Made by a program: the position numbers and the translations under genes. From contig NZ_CP061913.1 of the NCBI RefSeq assembly GCF_019904175.1, positions 868,001-932,000 of the forward strand: 64,000 bases of DNA, given 5' to 3'. Within the stretch, counting starts at the first letter, position 1, and each line of letters begins with the position of its first letter. The notes beneath the pieces were generated by a model, which was given only the letters and a program-made list of their open reading frames with translations, was not told the origin of the DNA and searched no databases. Source of the stretch: Dactylosporangium vinaceum (GTDB lineage Bacteria; Actinomycetota; Actinomycetes; Mycobacteriales; Micromonosporaceae). Positions 27,685-36,484 of the stretch are shown in pieces.

Positions 27685-29667
27685 GTGCGATGGGACAACC
27701 TCAAGGCGACTGGCGGTCCTGCCACCGGTGACCCCGGGCAGCCGCGAGCACTTCCGCTTGCGCTGCCCGGGGCCGTCGCCCGGACCTTCGACACCCCGGA
27801 GTTCCGGGGCATGACGTTTTACGAGGTCCAAGCAAAGTCCCTGATCAACAAGGTGCCCGGCGCGTCCCGGGTGCCGTTCGAGTGGACCTTGAATCCCTAC
27901 CGCGGGTGCTCGCACGCCTGCGTCTACTGCCTGACCGGCGACACCGCGATCCTGATGGCCGACGGCACCTCCCGGCCCCTCGCGGACCTCCGGGTCGGCG
28001 ACGAGATCGTCGGCACCGTCCGTGACGGGCGGCTGCGGCGATACACCACGACCCGGGTCCTCGCCCACTGGTCCACCGTCAAGCCCGCGCACCGCGTCAC
28101 GCTCGCCGACGGCACCGCCCTCGTAGCCTCGGGCGAGCACCGATTCCTGACCGACCGCGGCTGGAAGCACGTCACGGGCGCCCGGCACGGCCGCAGCCGC
28201 CGGCCCCACCTCACCACCGCCAACCGCCTGGCCGGCTTCGGCGCGCCCCCGCCCCCGCCGCCGGTGGACGCGCCGGACTACCGCCGCGGATACCTGTGCG
28301 GGTTCGTCAACGGTGACGGCCACGCCTCCCCGGTGCCGGGAGCGGTGCAGCAGCGGGCCCACGACTACGCGGCGGCCTGCGGCGGGCTGCACGCGCTGAC
28401 AAACGACTCGCGCGAATACGCCGGGGCCAGCGTCCGGGCGGCCAGCGCCGTGCTCGACTGGCCGGAGGCGCCCACAGCGGCCTGGCGGCTGGGGTTCGTC
28501 GCCGGGCTGTTCGACGCGGCCGGTGCGCTCGACGCCGGCGGCCTGCCGCGGTTCGACGTGGTGGACAAGGTGGTCGTCGACTGGCTGGCCGAGTGCCTGG
28601 AGCGGGCCGGGTTCGCCGTGGCCGCCGACTCGTTCGACGGCGTGCGCGTGCTCGGTGGCCCGCGCGAGCGGGTGCGGTTCGGGCTGCGCTTCGCCCCCGC
28701 GCGGCCGGTCGGCGCCCCGGCCGGCGAGCTGGTCCGCGGCGACGACTCCCTGCGGGTGACGGCGGTCGCGGCGCTGGGTGTGGACCTGCCGATGTACGAC
28801 ATCACCACCGGCACCGGCGACTTCATCGCCAACGGCGTCGTGAGCCACAACTGCTTCGCCCGCCACACGCACACCTACCTCGACCTCGACGCCGGCCGCG
28901 ACTTCGACACCCAGATCGTGGTCAAGGTCAACGCGGGCGAGGTCCTGCGCCGCGAGCTGTCCGCCCGGACCTGGTCGGGCGCGCACATCGCCATGGGCAG
29001 CAATGTGGACGTCTACCAGCGGGCCGAGGGGCGCTACCGGCTGATGCGCGACATCCTGGCCGCCCTGCGCGACAGCGCCAACCCGTTCTCGATCCTCACC
29101 AAGGGCACGCTCGTCACCCGCGACCTCGACCTGTTCCGCGAGGCCGCCTCGGTCACCCGCGTCAGCCTCTCGATGTCCGTCGGCTTCACCGACGAGGCGC
29201 TCTGGCGCGCCGTCGAGCCCGGCACCCCCAGCCCGCGCCGCCGCCTCGACGCCATCCGCCGCCTGTCCGACAGCGGCTTCGAGGTCGGCGTCCTCATGGC
29301 CCCGATCCTGCCCGGCCTCACCGACACCCAGGACGCCATCGACACCACCGTCGCCGCCCTGTCCGCCGCCGGCGCCGCGAGCATCGTCCCGCTGGCCCTG
29401 CACCTGCGCCCCGGCGCCCGCGAGTGGTACCGCACCTGGCTGCTGCGCGAACACCCCCACCTGGCCCCGCGATACCGCGAGCTGTACGGCAACGGCTCCT
29501 ACGCCCCCGAGTCCTACCAGCGCGAGCTCAGCGCCCGGGTTCGCCTGGCCGCCCGCCGCCACGGCCTCAGAACGGGCGGCACCGGCACCACCCGCCTGGG
29601 CGCCGAACCACCCCAGCCGACGCCGCCGACATCCTCGGACCCGGGTGAGCAGCTGACGCTGCTGTAA
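27685..29667 (+). CDS. intein-containing Rv2578c-type radical SAM protein (COG1533, SplB-like)
   Basis: The 660-residue precursor encodes a radical SAM protein of about 352 residues after splicing. The N-terminal extein ends in YRGCSHACVY, holding the first two cysteines (75, 79) of CxxxCxxC. The third cysteine is Cys390, the first residue after the intein (CFARHTHTYLDLDAG), so the 4Fe-4S site exists only after splicing. Further extein motifs are NPFSILTKGTLVTRD and VLMAPILPGLTD. Homologues are photoproduct-lyase-like DNA repair proteins. A LexA box just upstream suggests induction by DNA damage, which fits that family. GTG 27685 starts MRWDN, as in family members. Confidence 0.9.
   Translation: MRWDNLKATGGPATGDPGQPRALPLALPGAVARTFDTPEFRGMTFYEVQAKSLINKVPGASRVPFEWTLNPYRGCSHACVYCLTGDTAILMADGTSRPLADLRVGDEIVGTVRDGRLRRYTTTRVLAHWSTVKPAHRVTLADGTALVASGEHRFLTDRGWKHVTGARHGRSRRPHLTTANRLAGFGAPPPPPPVDAPDYRRGYLCGFVNGDGHASPVPGAVQQRAHDYAAACGGLHALTNDSREYAGASVRAASAVLDWPEAPTAAWRLGFVAGLFDAAGALDAGGLPRFDVVDKVVVDWLAECLERAGFAVAADSFDGVRVLGGPRERVRFGLRFAPARPVGAPAGELVRGDDSLRVTAVAALGVDLPMYDITTGTGDFIANGVVSHNCFARHTHTYLDLDAGRDFDTQIVVKVNAGEVLRRELSARTWSGAHIAMGSNVDVYQRAEGRYRLMRDILAALRDSANPFSILTKGTLVTRDLDLFREAASVTRVSLSMSVGFTDEALWRAVEPGTPSPRRRLDAIRRLSDSGFEVGVLMAPILPGLTDTQDAIDTTVAALSAAGAASIVPLALHLRPGAREWYRTWLLREHPHLAPRYRELYGNGSYAPESYQRELSARVRLAARRHGLRTGGTGTTRLGAEPPQPTPPTSSDPGEQLTLL
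27928..28851 (+). other. intein (308 residues) with degraded LAGLIDADG endonuclease
   Basis: The element spans Cys82 to Asn389 of the precursor. Splicing block A is CLTGDTAILMADG, block B is near LVASGEHRFLT (Ser replaces the usual Thr), and blocks F/G are DLPMYDITTGTGDFI and VVSHN followed by Cys+1. The two dodecapeptide positions read LCGFVNGDG (residues 205-213, acidic residue kept) and VAGLFDAAG (272-280, Asp replaced by Ala). The second active-site acid is missing, so homing activity is probably lost while all splicing residues remain. Confidence 0.88.
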
Positions 29668-29712
29668 CGGCCGCCCGCCGCCACCCGGAGACCTGTGATG
29701 GGGCGCTCCGAC

Positions 29713-30100
29713 GGTGGGCGCGGCGCCGGTGCGTTCGGTTGCGTTCGGCGCGTTGACCAGCACAAACTCGCCGGGCGCAGTCGGCTTGCCCGCCCGTCGA
29801 CGCGGGCCTGGCGACGGGCTGCGCTGACGCTTGGAAGGTGGGCGCGAGGTCGGTGCGGTCGGTGCTGCTCGGGCGGTGGCCGGCGCGAACTCGCCGGGCG
29901 GAGGCTGCTCGCCCGTCCGTCGACGCGGGCCGGTGGACATCGCGGCAGGGCCACTCGGCTCCGCCCGCTGTGGCCTGGAGACGGGCCGTGCCGACGCTCC
30001 GAAGGCGGGCAAGGAGCCTTGGCTGGACCGGCAGACGGGTGGGCGCGATGAGATGGGCGGCGCGCGGCTACTGAGGTGCGGGCCAGCATCGCGCGGAGGG
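29713..30100. repeat. diverged tandem repeat of about 124 bp in a gene-free gap
   Basis: Units starting with GGTGGGCGCG at 29713 and 29837 share the core AACTCGCCGGGCG and CCGTCGACGCGGGCC. A third, more diverged unit begins near 30003. The 629-bp gap 29668-30296 has open frames on both strands but no convincing start or conserved protein, so I call it repeat-derived spacer. Confidence 0.5.
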
Positions 30101-30296
30101 GCGCCGAGTCGTCGCCGTCGGTGCCTTCGCCGGCGCATGCTGCCTGCCGGGCCCGTGAGCAGCAGGAATGGCGGCTCGGAGCAGGCCGCGGCGGGCCCGC
30201 CGGTGCGTCAAGGACGCTTGGCGCGGCGGGCCGGTGCGGTCGGGTGGAGGCGCCGGCCGTGACTGCTGGGCCGGCGTCGGGGCGGGTGCGGTGCGG

Positions 30297-30665
30297 CTAC
30301 TTGCCCGACGAGCTGCTGCCCGACGACGAGCTCGACGAGCCGCCCGAGGAGGAGCTGCCCGAGGAGGACGACGCGCTCGCGGCCGGCTTGGAGTCGGTCT
30401 TTGTGGTCGTCGAGGAGCCGGTCTCGCTCTTGGTCGAGGTCGACTCGGACTTCGTCTCGGTCTTCGTGGAGGAGCCGGACTTGCCGTTGGAGCGGGAGTC
30501 GGTGCGGTAGAAGCCGGAGCCCTTGAACACCACGCCCACCGCTGAGAACTGCTTGCGCAGCCGGCCCTGGCACTCCGGGCACTCGGTCAGCGGGTCGTCG
30601 CTGAACGACTGCACGGCCTCAAGCTGGTGGCCGCACACCGTGCAGGCGTACTGGTAGGTAGGCAC
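30297..30665 (-). CDS. FmdB-family zinc-ribbon protein
   Basis: The 122-residue product opens with the FmdB zinc ribbon MPTYQYACTVCGHQLEAVQS, with the second Cys pair in CPECQGRLRK, and continues VVFKGSGFYRTD, the family ending. A Ser/Thr/Lys-rich low-complexity tail of about 60 residues (SSSSG repeats) is attached. The Cys4 ribbon binds Zn; regulatory or RNA-binding roles are proposed for the family but not proven. It is 3 bp downstream of the cyclo-ligase gene on the same strand. Confidence 0.9.
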   Translation of the reverse strand: MPTYQYACTVCGHQLEAVQSFSDDPLTECPECQGRLRKQFSAVGVVFKGSGFYRTDSRSNGKSGSSTKTETKSESTSTKSETGSSTTTKTDSKPAASASSSSGSSSSGGSSSSSSGSSSSGK

Positions 30666-30668
30666 CGC

Positions 30669-31307
30669 TCAGCCTCCATCACTGGCACTCTGATACTTCG
30701 AGTGCCAATGATGCGGCATCGGACACCCCTTCGTCCAATGGACGTGCGCGTTGTCATAGCCCGGTAACGCGCCGCAGACGCGCTGGTCGTGCGGCTCGCG
30801 GGGAAGCTCGGGAAGGATCTCGCCCGGGTAGAGCAGCACGATCGTCGGCGCCTGCACCCGGGGGAGGACCCGGTCGTAGGAGCCGCCGCCCTGCCCGAGC
30901 CGGGTGCCGTCCGCGGCGACGGCCAGGCCCGGCAGGAGTACCAGCTCGGCGGTGGCCACCGCCGCCACGCCCAGCCGGGGGCCGGTCGGCTCCTGGAGGC
31001 CGAGCCGGCCGGTGCCGAAATGTCCGTCATATACGGCCCAGTCGAGATCATTGTCGTCCAGCAGGACGGGTAGGAGGAGGCGCTCGGCCGCCGCGGCCAG
31101 GGCCGCCACGAGGTGCGGGCCGCCCGGCTCCAGCGCCAGTGGCACATACGCGGCGACGGTCCGGGCGCCCGCCTGGAGGATCAACTCGGCCGCGCGGGCG
31201 GCCAGGGATCGATCGGCGTTCGCCCGGACGTCCGGCGGCAGGCCGCGGCGGACGGACCGGATGTGCGCCCGGATCTCGGATTTGGGGGACACACTGGGCA
31301 GTACCAC
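30669..31307 (-). CDS. 5-formyltetrahydrofolate cyclo-ligase
   Basis: The 212-residue product is 5-FTHF cyclo-ligase, which converts 5-formyl-THF to 5,10-methenyl-THF using ATP. Motifs are KSEIRAHIRSVRRGL at the N-terminus, VAAYVPLALEPGG (about 51-63) and the phosphate-binding LGQGGGSYDRVLPR (about 141-154). The C-terminus after EPHDQRV departs from the usual ending and reads on into a His/Lys-rich tail, possibly an old frameshift. GTG 31307 has an AGGAGG 6 nt upstream, better than the ATG at 31334. FmdB follows directly, a common actinobacterial pair. Confidence 0.88.
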   Translation of the reverse strand: MVLPSVSPKSEIRAHIRSVRRGLPPDVRANADRSLAARAAELILQAGARTVAAYVPLALEPGGPHLVAALAAAAERLLLPVLLDDNDLDWAVYDGHFGTGRLGLQEPTGPRLGVAAVATAELVLLPGLAVAADGTRLGQGGGSYDRVLPRVQAPTIVLLYPGEILPELPREPHDQRVCGALPGYDNAHVHWTKGCPMPHHWHSKYQSASDGG

Positions 31308-31365
31308 TCGATTCCTCCTGATCTGTGTCAGCATCCCATCAAAGCGATGGAGGGTGGAGACCGAC

Positions 31366-33438
31366 GTGACGCTGCGGGCGCGGCTCACCGCCGCCTTCCT
31401 CGCGGTCGTCCTCGGCCCGGTGCTGCTCGGGGCCGTGTTCGTCGGGATCGCCGTGGCCACCGTCAGCGACCAGCGGGCGGCCGAGCGGCTCAGTGCCGGG
31501 CGGGACAACCTGCACGCCGCGCTCGCCGTCACCTGCCAGCGCCTGCGCCTCGCCGCCGAGACGGCCGCGCTGCTCGGGGAGAGCGCCGACGCCGCACAGA
31601 CCGCCGTCGGCCGGGGTCTGGCCCGCGCGGTCGAGGTCGTGCGCACCGACGGGAGCGTGCAGGCGTCGGCCGGGAGCGCGCCGGCCCGGCCGTGGGCCGA
31701 CTGCGGTGCGCCGACCACCTCCTCCGCCTACGCCGCGATCTCCGCCTCCGTCGACGTCCTGGATACCACCGGCCGGCGGGTCGGGCGGGCGTACGCGGTC
31801 GAGCCCGTCGACTCCACCCTGCTCGGCTGGCTCGGCGCGGCCAGCGGCGTCCGGGTCACCTCCCTGGCCGAGGGCGCCCAGCCCACCGCCGAGGACCGGG
31901 CCATCGTCGCCCTGGCCCGCGAGCTCGTCCCCGACGCGACCGGGACGACCGACGGCGGCCGGCTCGTGCGCCGGATCGACCCCGGGGCCGGGCAGCCGCT
32001 CGCCCTGGCCGTCAGCGTGCCCGAGCCCGACGTGCAGGGCCTCTACGCGGTACTCGTGGCCGTCGTCGTCTGCGCCGGGCTCGTCGCGATAAGCGTGGCC
32101 TGGTGGCTCGCTCGCTCCACCACCCAGCCGCTCACCGAGCTGGCCCAGGCGGTCGAGCGGGTCGCGGACGGTGACCTCGGGGCCCGGGTCCCCGTGCGCA
32201 GCCAGGACGAGGTCGGGCGGCTGGGCCGGACCTTCAATCGGATGACCCGGGAGATGCAGGGGTACGTCCAGGCGCTCACCGCCAGCCGCGACCAGCTGCG
32301 CGGCCAGCTCGGAGTCCTGGGCGACACCCTCGCCGGCACGCACGACCTCGACCGCATCCTCCAGGTCATCCTGCAGACCGCGACCGCCGCGACCGGGGCC
32401 CAGGCCGGGATCGTGCTCATGGCCGACCAGGCCGGGGTCGAGCTGCGGGGCCAGGTCAGCGAGGGCCTGTCCGGGATCGACGTGGGCGAGCTGCGCCTGG
32501 CGATGGGTGAGGGGCTGCTCGGCACCGTCGCCGCGTCGGGCGAGCCGATGCGCGGCCGGGTCGACCGCGACGGGCCGATGCTCACGACCGGCGAGCCACG
32601 GTGCGTCACCTACGTGGCGGTGCCGATCGCCGCGCCCACCGCGGGCCCGACCACCGGCCTGGAGCCGGCCACGGAGCGCCCGCCGGCCGCCCGGGGCGTG
32701 CTCGCCCTCTACGACCGGCACGGGTTCGACGAGTTCGACGACGCCGACCTGGTGACATTGCGCACGTTCGCCGGGCAGGCGGCGGTGGCGGTCGACAACG
32801 TACGGGTACACGAGGAGGCCCAGCGGTTGTCCTTGACGGACCCCCTGACCGGCCTTTCGAACTACCGCTACCTGCGCGAGTCGCTGCGCCGGGAGGTCGA
32901 GCGGGCCAGCCGCTTCGGCCGCGACCTGGCCGTGCTCGCCCTCGATCTGGACCACTTCAAGGAGGTCAACGACGGTTACGGCCACGCCGCCGGCGACGCG
33001 GTGCTCGCCGAGTTCGCCCGGCGGCTGCGCGCCGAGATCCGCGAGGTCGACTTCGCCTTCCGCCAGGGTGGCGAGGAGTTCGTCGTCCTGCTGCCGGAGA
33101 CCGACGAGAGCGGCGCGGCCACCCTCGCCGAGCGGCTGGGCGTGGCCGTGCGGCGCACCCCGGTGCTCGTGGTGTCGGCCGGCGGCAACCCGGCGCCGCG
33201 CCGCGTACCGGTGACCGTATCGATCGGTATCGCGGTCTTTCCGCACCACGGGGCGACCGGCGCGGCGGTGCTGGAGGCCGCCGACGACGCCCTGTACGCG
33301 GCCAAGGCCGCCGGGCGCGACACGTATCGGCTGGCGGTGGCCGGTCCGGCGCCGGCGGGCGGCTCGAAGGCGAGCGCCGAGGTGACCCCCGGCGCGCCAA
33401 AGGCCGCACAACCACCGCGACAGAGCCGCGGCGGCTAG
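31366..33438 (+). CDS. membrane diguanylate cyclase, TM-sensor-TM-HAMP-GAF-GGDEF
   Basis: The 690-residue product has TM1 (about 7-30), an extracytoplasmic sensor region, TM2 (about 226-248), HAMP (about 249-300), a GAF-like domain (about 325-480) and a C-terminal GGDEF domain (about 500-660). The active site reads GGEEF, which is catalytically competent, with DPLTGLSNYR and LALDLDHFKEVNDGYGH before it. An RxxD inhibition site (REVD) lies five residues upstream, so feedback by c-di-GMP is expected. It makes c-di-GMP in response to an unknown envelope and cytoplasmic signal. GTG 31366 has GGAG 6 nt upstream. Confidence 0.92.
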   Translation: MTLRARLTAAFLAVVLGPVLLGAVFVGIAVATVSDQRAAERLSAGRDNLHAALAVTCQRLRLAAETAALLGESADAAQTAVGRGLARAVEVVRTDGSVQASAGSAPARPWADCGAPTTSSAYAAISASVDVLDTTGRRVGRAYAVEPVDSTLLGWLGAASGVRVTSLAEGAQPTAEDRAIVALARELVPDATGTTDGGRLVRRIDPGAGQPLALAVSVPEPDVQGLYAVLVAVVVCAGLVAISVAWWLARSTTQPLTELAQAVERVADGDLGARVPVRSQDEVGRLGRTFNRMTREMQGYVQALTASRDQLRGQLGVLGDTLAGTHDLDRILQVILQTATAATGAQAGIVLMADQAGVELRGQVSEGLSGIDVGELRLAMGEGLLGTVAASGEPMRGRVDRDGPMLTTGEPRCVTYVAVPIAAPTAGPTTGLEPATERPPAARGVLALYDRHGFDEFDDADLVTLRTFAGQAAVAVDNVRVHEEAQRLSLTDPLTGLSNYRYLRESLRREVERASRFGRDLAVLALDLDHFKEVNDGYGHAAGDAVLAEFARRLRAEIREVDFAFRQGGEEFVVLLPETDESGAATLAERLGVAVRRTPVLVVSAGGNPAPRRVPVTVSIGIAVFPHHGATGAAVLEAADDALYAAKAAGRDTYRLAVAGPAPAGGSKASAEVTPGAPKAAQPPRQSRGG

Positions 33439-33447
33439 CCTGCTTAC

Positions 33448-34380
33448 ATGCCTGACACGACTCCTCACCAGTCCGCGACGCGCCAGCGGGCTGTCAAAGC
33501 CGTGATCCCGGCGGCGGGTCTGGCCACCCGCTTCCTCCCCGCGACCAAGGCCGTCCCCAAGGAGCTGCTGCCGGTGGTCGACCGGCCGGTCCTGCAGTAC
33601 ATCGTCGAGGAGGCCGCGGCGGCCGGGATCCGGGACATCCTCCTGGTGACCGGGCGCGGCAAGACCTCGATGGTCGACCACTTCGACCGCCGCCCCGACC
33701 TGGAGGCCCGCCTCACGGAGAAGGGTGACACCAAGCGCCTGGAGGCCATCAAGCGTCCGGCCGAACTCGCCGAGATCTACACCTGCCGCCAGGCCGAACC
33801 CCTCGGGCTGGGCCACGCGGTGTCCTACGGCGAGTCCCACGTCGGGCCCGAGCCGTTCGCCGTGCTGCTGGGTGACGAGTTCTGCGACGAGACCGAGCCC
33901 CTCCTGCCGGCCATGCTCGACCTGCAGGCCCAGACCGGCGGCATCGTGCTCGCGTTCATCGAGGTCGACCCCGAGGAGACCAACCGCTACGGCATCGCCG
34001 CCGTGGAGCCCTCCGACATCACCGTCGACGCCGGCGAGACGGTCAAGGTCACCGCGCTTGTCGAGAAGCCCAAGCCCGAGGACGCGCCGAGCAACCTGGC
34101 CATCGTCGGCCGTTACGTGCTGCCGGCCGAGATCTTCGACGCGATCCGCCGCATCGGCCCCGGTGCCGGCGGAGAGATCCAGCTCACCGACGCCATGGCA
34201 CTGCTGCTGTCGGAGGGCACCCCGGTCCACGGGATCGTCTACCGGGGCACCCGGTACGACACCGGCATGCCGCTGGGGTACTTGCAGACGGTCGTCCAGC
34301 TCGCGGTGAAGCGCGACGACCTCGGTCCGGCGTTCAGCCAGTGGCTGACCCAGTTCGTGGAGAAGGATCTGCGCGGGTGA
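33448..34380 (+). CDS. galU: UTP-glucose-1-phosphate uridylyltransferase
   Basis: The 310-residue product makes UDP-glucose from UTP and glucose-1-phosphate. The nucleotide-binding motif AAGLATRFLPATKAVPKELL (about residues 17-36) shows the family signature with Ala in place of the usual Gly in GxGTRFLP. LLGDEFCDE (about 130-138) gives the metal Asp, and EKPKPEDAPSNLAIVGRYVL is the sugar-binding stretch. It is the first gene of a galU-glp-rimJ-glpR cluster, with the next start overlapping its stop by 4 bp. Confidence 0.95.
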   Translation: MPDTTPHQSATRQRAVKAVIPAAGLATRFLPATKAVPKELLPVVDRPVLQYIVEEAAAAGIRDILLVTGRGKTSMVDHFDRRPDLEARLTEKGDTKRLEAIKRPAELAEIYTCRQAEPLGLGHAVSYGESHVGPEPFAVLLGDEFCDETEPLLPAMLDLQAQTGGIVLAFIEVDPEETNRYGIAAVEPSDITVDAGETVKVTALVEKPKPEDAPSNLAIVGRYVLPAEIFDAIRRIGPGAGGEIQLTDAMALLLSEGTPVHGIVYRGTRYDTGMPLGYLQTVVQLAVKRDDLGPAFSQWLTQFVEKDLRG

Positions 34381-35663
34381 CAGCGGTTCCAGCGACGGGC
34401 TCCCACCACGACGCGGCGCGCGACGCCGGCGTCGGGTCGAACGCGCGCGTCCCCCTCGCCGACTATCTCGCCGGCGTGCTCCGTGGGCTGCGCCCGTTGC
34501 CCCCGCTGGACCTGGAGATCACCGCCGCGCACGGCAACGTGCTCGCCGAGGACGTGGTCGGGCCGGGCCCGGTGCCCGCGTTCGACCACGCCGCCATCGA
34601 CGGCTACGCCGCGCGCTTCGACGACGTCAGCGACGCCCAGCCGGGCCGCCCGGTCCGGCTGAGCGTCGTCGGTGACCTGGTCGCCTCCAGCTGGCGACCG
34701 GTCCGCCTCACCCCCGGCACCTGCTTCTCGGTCGCGGCCGGCGCGCTGATGCCGGTCTCGGCCGACGTCGTCGTGCCGCCCGGGATGACCGACCAGGGCA
34801 TGGCCGCGGTCGAGGTGTACCACCCGACCAAGCGCGGCCACGGTGTGCGCCGGGCCGGCGACGAGCTGCCGGCCGGGGCGATCCTGGCCCGGGCCGGCGC
34901 CTACGTCACCCCGCCGCTGGTCTCCGTGCTGGCCGCGAGCGGCATCGGCCACGTCGTGGTCCGCCCCAGCCCCCGCGTGGTCGTCATCGCCACCGGCGAC
35001 GAGCTCGTCGACGTCGGCCGGGCCAGCCAGCCCGGCCAGGTCGTCGACGCCAACTCCCACGCGCTCACCGCGGCCGCGGCCGAGGCGGGCGCGCACGCCT
35101 ACCGGGTCGGCATCTGCGACGACGACCCCGAGGGCCTGCGCGGCCTGCTCGACGACCAGATGCTGCGGGCCGACCTGATCATCACCACCGGGGGCACCGG
35201 CACCGGACCGGGCGACATGGTGCGGCGCATCCTCTCGCGCACCGTCGTGTTCTCCGACCTTTCCGTGTACCCGTGCAGCTCGCTCGGGTACGGCACGGTC
35301 GGCGGCCAGAACGGCGTGCCGATCGTCTGCCTCCCCGGCGACCCCGGCGCGGCCCTGATCGGCTTCGAGGTGCTGGCCCGCCCGGTGATCCAGCTGCTGG
35401 CCGGGGCCGATCCCGTGTTCCGCCCGAGCGTGCGGGCCCACCTGCTGGAGACCGTCAGCTCGCCCTCCGGGATGCGCGAGTTCCGCCCCGCGTACATCAC
35501 GGAGCGCCGCGGCGGCGGGTACACTGTCGCTCCGCTCGCCGGTGGTCCGTACACCCTCTCCGGCCTGGCCGAGGCCAACGGCCTGATGGTGCTGGGGGAG
35601 AAGGTGATCAGCGCGGCCGCCGGCTCCACCGTTGACGTCATACTTTTGGATAGGCGGCGATGA
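34377..35663 (+). CDS. glp: gephyrin-like MoeA/Glp protein
   Basis: The 428-residue product has the MoeA domains: FDHAAIDGYAARFDDV (about 68-83), VVIATGDELVDVGRASQPGQ (about 202-221) and the MoCF domain TTGGTGTGPGDMVR (about 271-284) with CLPGDPGAALIGFEV. In Actinobacteria the copy next to galU and rimJ is the gephyrin-like Glp, shown in Corynebacterium to act with FtsZ and its receptor GlpR in division rather than in molybdenum cofactor synthesis. The gene order here matches that copy. Residual MoeA activity cannot be excluded. GTG 34377 overlaps galU in GTGA. Confidence 0.85.
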   Translation: MTAVPATGSHHDAARDAGVGSNARVPLADYLAGVLRGLRPLPPLDLEITAAHGNVLAEDVVGPGPVPAFDHAAIDGYAARFDDVSDAQPGRPVRLSVVGDLVASSWRPVRLTPGTCFSVAAGALMPVSADVVVPPGMTDQGMAAVEVYHPTKRGHGVRRAGDELPAGAILARAGAYVTPPLVSVLAASGIGHVVVRPSPRVVVIATGDELVDVGRASQPGQVVDANSHALTAAAAEAGAHAYRVGICDDDPEGLRGLLDDQMLRADLIITTGGTGTGPGDMVRRILSRTVVFSDLSVYPCSSLGYGTVGGQNGVPIVCLPGDPGAALIGFEVLARPVIQLLAGADPVFRPSVRAHLLETVSSPSGMREFRPAYITERRGGGYTVAPLAGGPYTLSGLAEANGLMVLGEKVISAAAGSTVDVILLDRRR

Positions 35664-36274
35664 GTCAGCCTGGATGGCCCGCAGTCCTGCAGGACGGCCC
35701 CGTCACCCTGCGGCCGTACCGCCGCTCGGACGCGCGCGCCTGGTCCGAGGTTCGCCGGGCCAACGAGCAGTGGCTGGGCAAGTGGGAGCCGACGCCGTAC
35801 GGCACCTGGCACGACCTCAACTCCACGGCCGCCTTCCGGGCCGTCCACGCCGACCTGCGCCGGGCCGCCCGCCACGGCAGCGCCATGCCGTTCGCCGTCT
35901 GCTACGAGGACCGGCTGGTCGGGCAGCTGACGCTCGGCAACATCGTGCGGCGGGCGTTCTGCTCCGGCTACGCCGGCTACTGGGTCGACTCGCGCCACGC
36001 CGGCAAGGGCATCATCCCCACCGCGCTGGCCCTGGTCGTCGACCACGCCTTCAGCGCGGGCGGCCTGCACCGCATCGAGGTCAACATCCGCCCCGACAAC
36101 GCGGCGAGCCGGCGGGTCGTGGAGAAGCTCGGCTTCCGGCAGGAGGCGTACCACCATCGGTACCTCCACATCGACGGCGACTGGCGCGACCACCTCGGCT
36201 ACGCGATGACCACCGAGGACCTCGCCGGCGAGGGCGGTCTCCTGGCCCGCTGGCACAAATCACCCGTCGCCTAG
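35660..36274 (+). CDS. rimJ: GNAT N-acetyltransferase (RimJ/RimL type)
   Basis: The 204-residue product is a RimJ/RimL-like acetyltransferase. It opens with GPVTLRPYRRSDARAWSEVR (about 12-31), has the acetyl-CoA loop YWVDSRHAGKGIIPTAL (about 113-129) and the C-terminal NIRPDNAASRRVVEKLGFR (about 148-166). It acetylates N-termini of ribosomal or other proteins; the true target is unknown. It overlaps the glp stop by 4 bp and is a constant member of the galU-glp-glpR cluster. Confidence 0.88.
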   Translation: MSQPGWPAVLQDGPVTLRPYRRSDARAWSEVRRANEQWLGKWEPTPYGTWHDLNSTAAFRAVHADLRRAARHGSAMPFAVCYEDRLVGQLTLGNIVRRAFCSGYAGYWVDSRHAGKGIIPTALALVVDHAFSAGGLHRIEVNIRPDNAASRRVVEKLGFRQEAYHHRYLHIDGDWRDHLGYAMTTEDLAGEGGLLARWHKSPVA

Positions 36275-36310
36275 GGTATTTGCACCGTTCATCCCGGTTC
36301 ATGGGCTTTT

Positions 36311-36322
36311 CGGACATGTCCG
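36311..36322. promoter_or_regulatory. perfect 12-bp palindrome after rimJ
   Basis: CGGACATGTCCG, flanked symmetrically by TTTT on both sides, lies 37 bp after the rimJ stop in the 210-bp gap before glpR. It could be an operator, or a hairpin in the transcript leaving rimJ. Confidence 0.35.
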
Positions 36323-36397
36323 TTTTGCACCTTTAGGCGTTTCCTCCTGCGTGTTGACGTGGTACCGCGCCCGGCGCGTCGTATGGTCATGATTCGG

Positions 36398-36415
36398 AGT
36401 TACCGCGTTGTAACT
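36398..36415. promoter_or_regulatory. inverted repeat AGTTAC-N6-GTAACT upstream of glpR
   Basis: Perfect 6-bp arms (36398-36403 and 36410-36415) lie 70 bp upstream of the glpR start. The GTNAC-N6-GTNAC layout resembles BldD-type sites, but this is a similarity by eye only. A TTGACG about 45 bp upstream may be a -35 element without a clear -10. Confidence 0.35.
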
Positions 36416-36484
36416 TCCACGGACTTGGATGACTTGCGCGCTTGGGGGGAACCGGCGCGGAAGGTTGGAACAGGAGGCTTGAGG

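Noticed and set aside
27538..30138. 866-residue open frame on the minus strand
   Set aside because: It is antisense to the radical SAM/intein gene, which has clear motifs; this frame has none.
31339..34230. 963-residue open frame on the minus strand
   Set aside because: Shadow of the GGDEF and galU genes in G+C-rich DNA.
34377..35663. MoeA acting in molybdenum cofactor synthesis
   Set aside because: No other moa/mob genes are nearby and the galU-rimJ-glpR neighbourhood fits the division-linked Glp; activity is left open.
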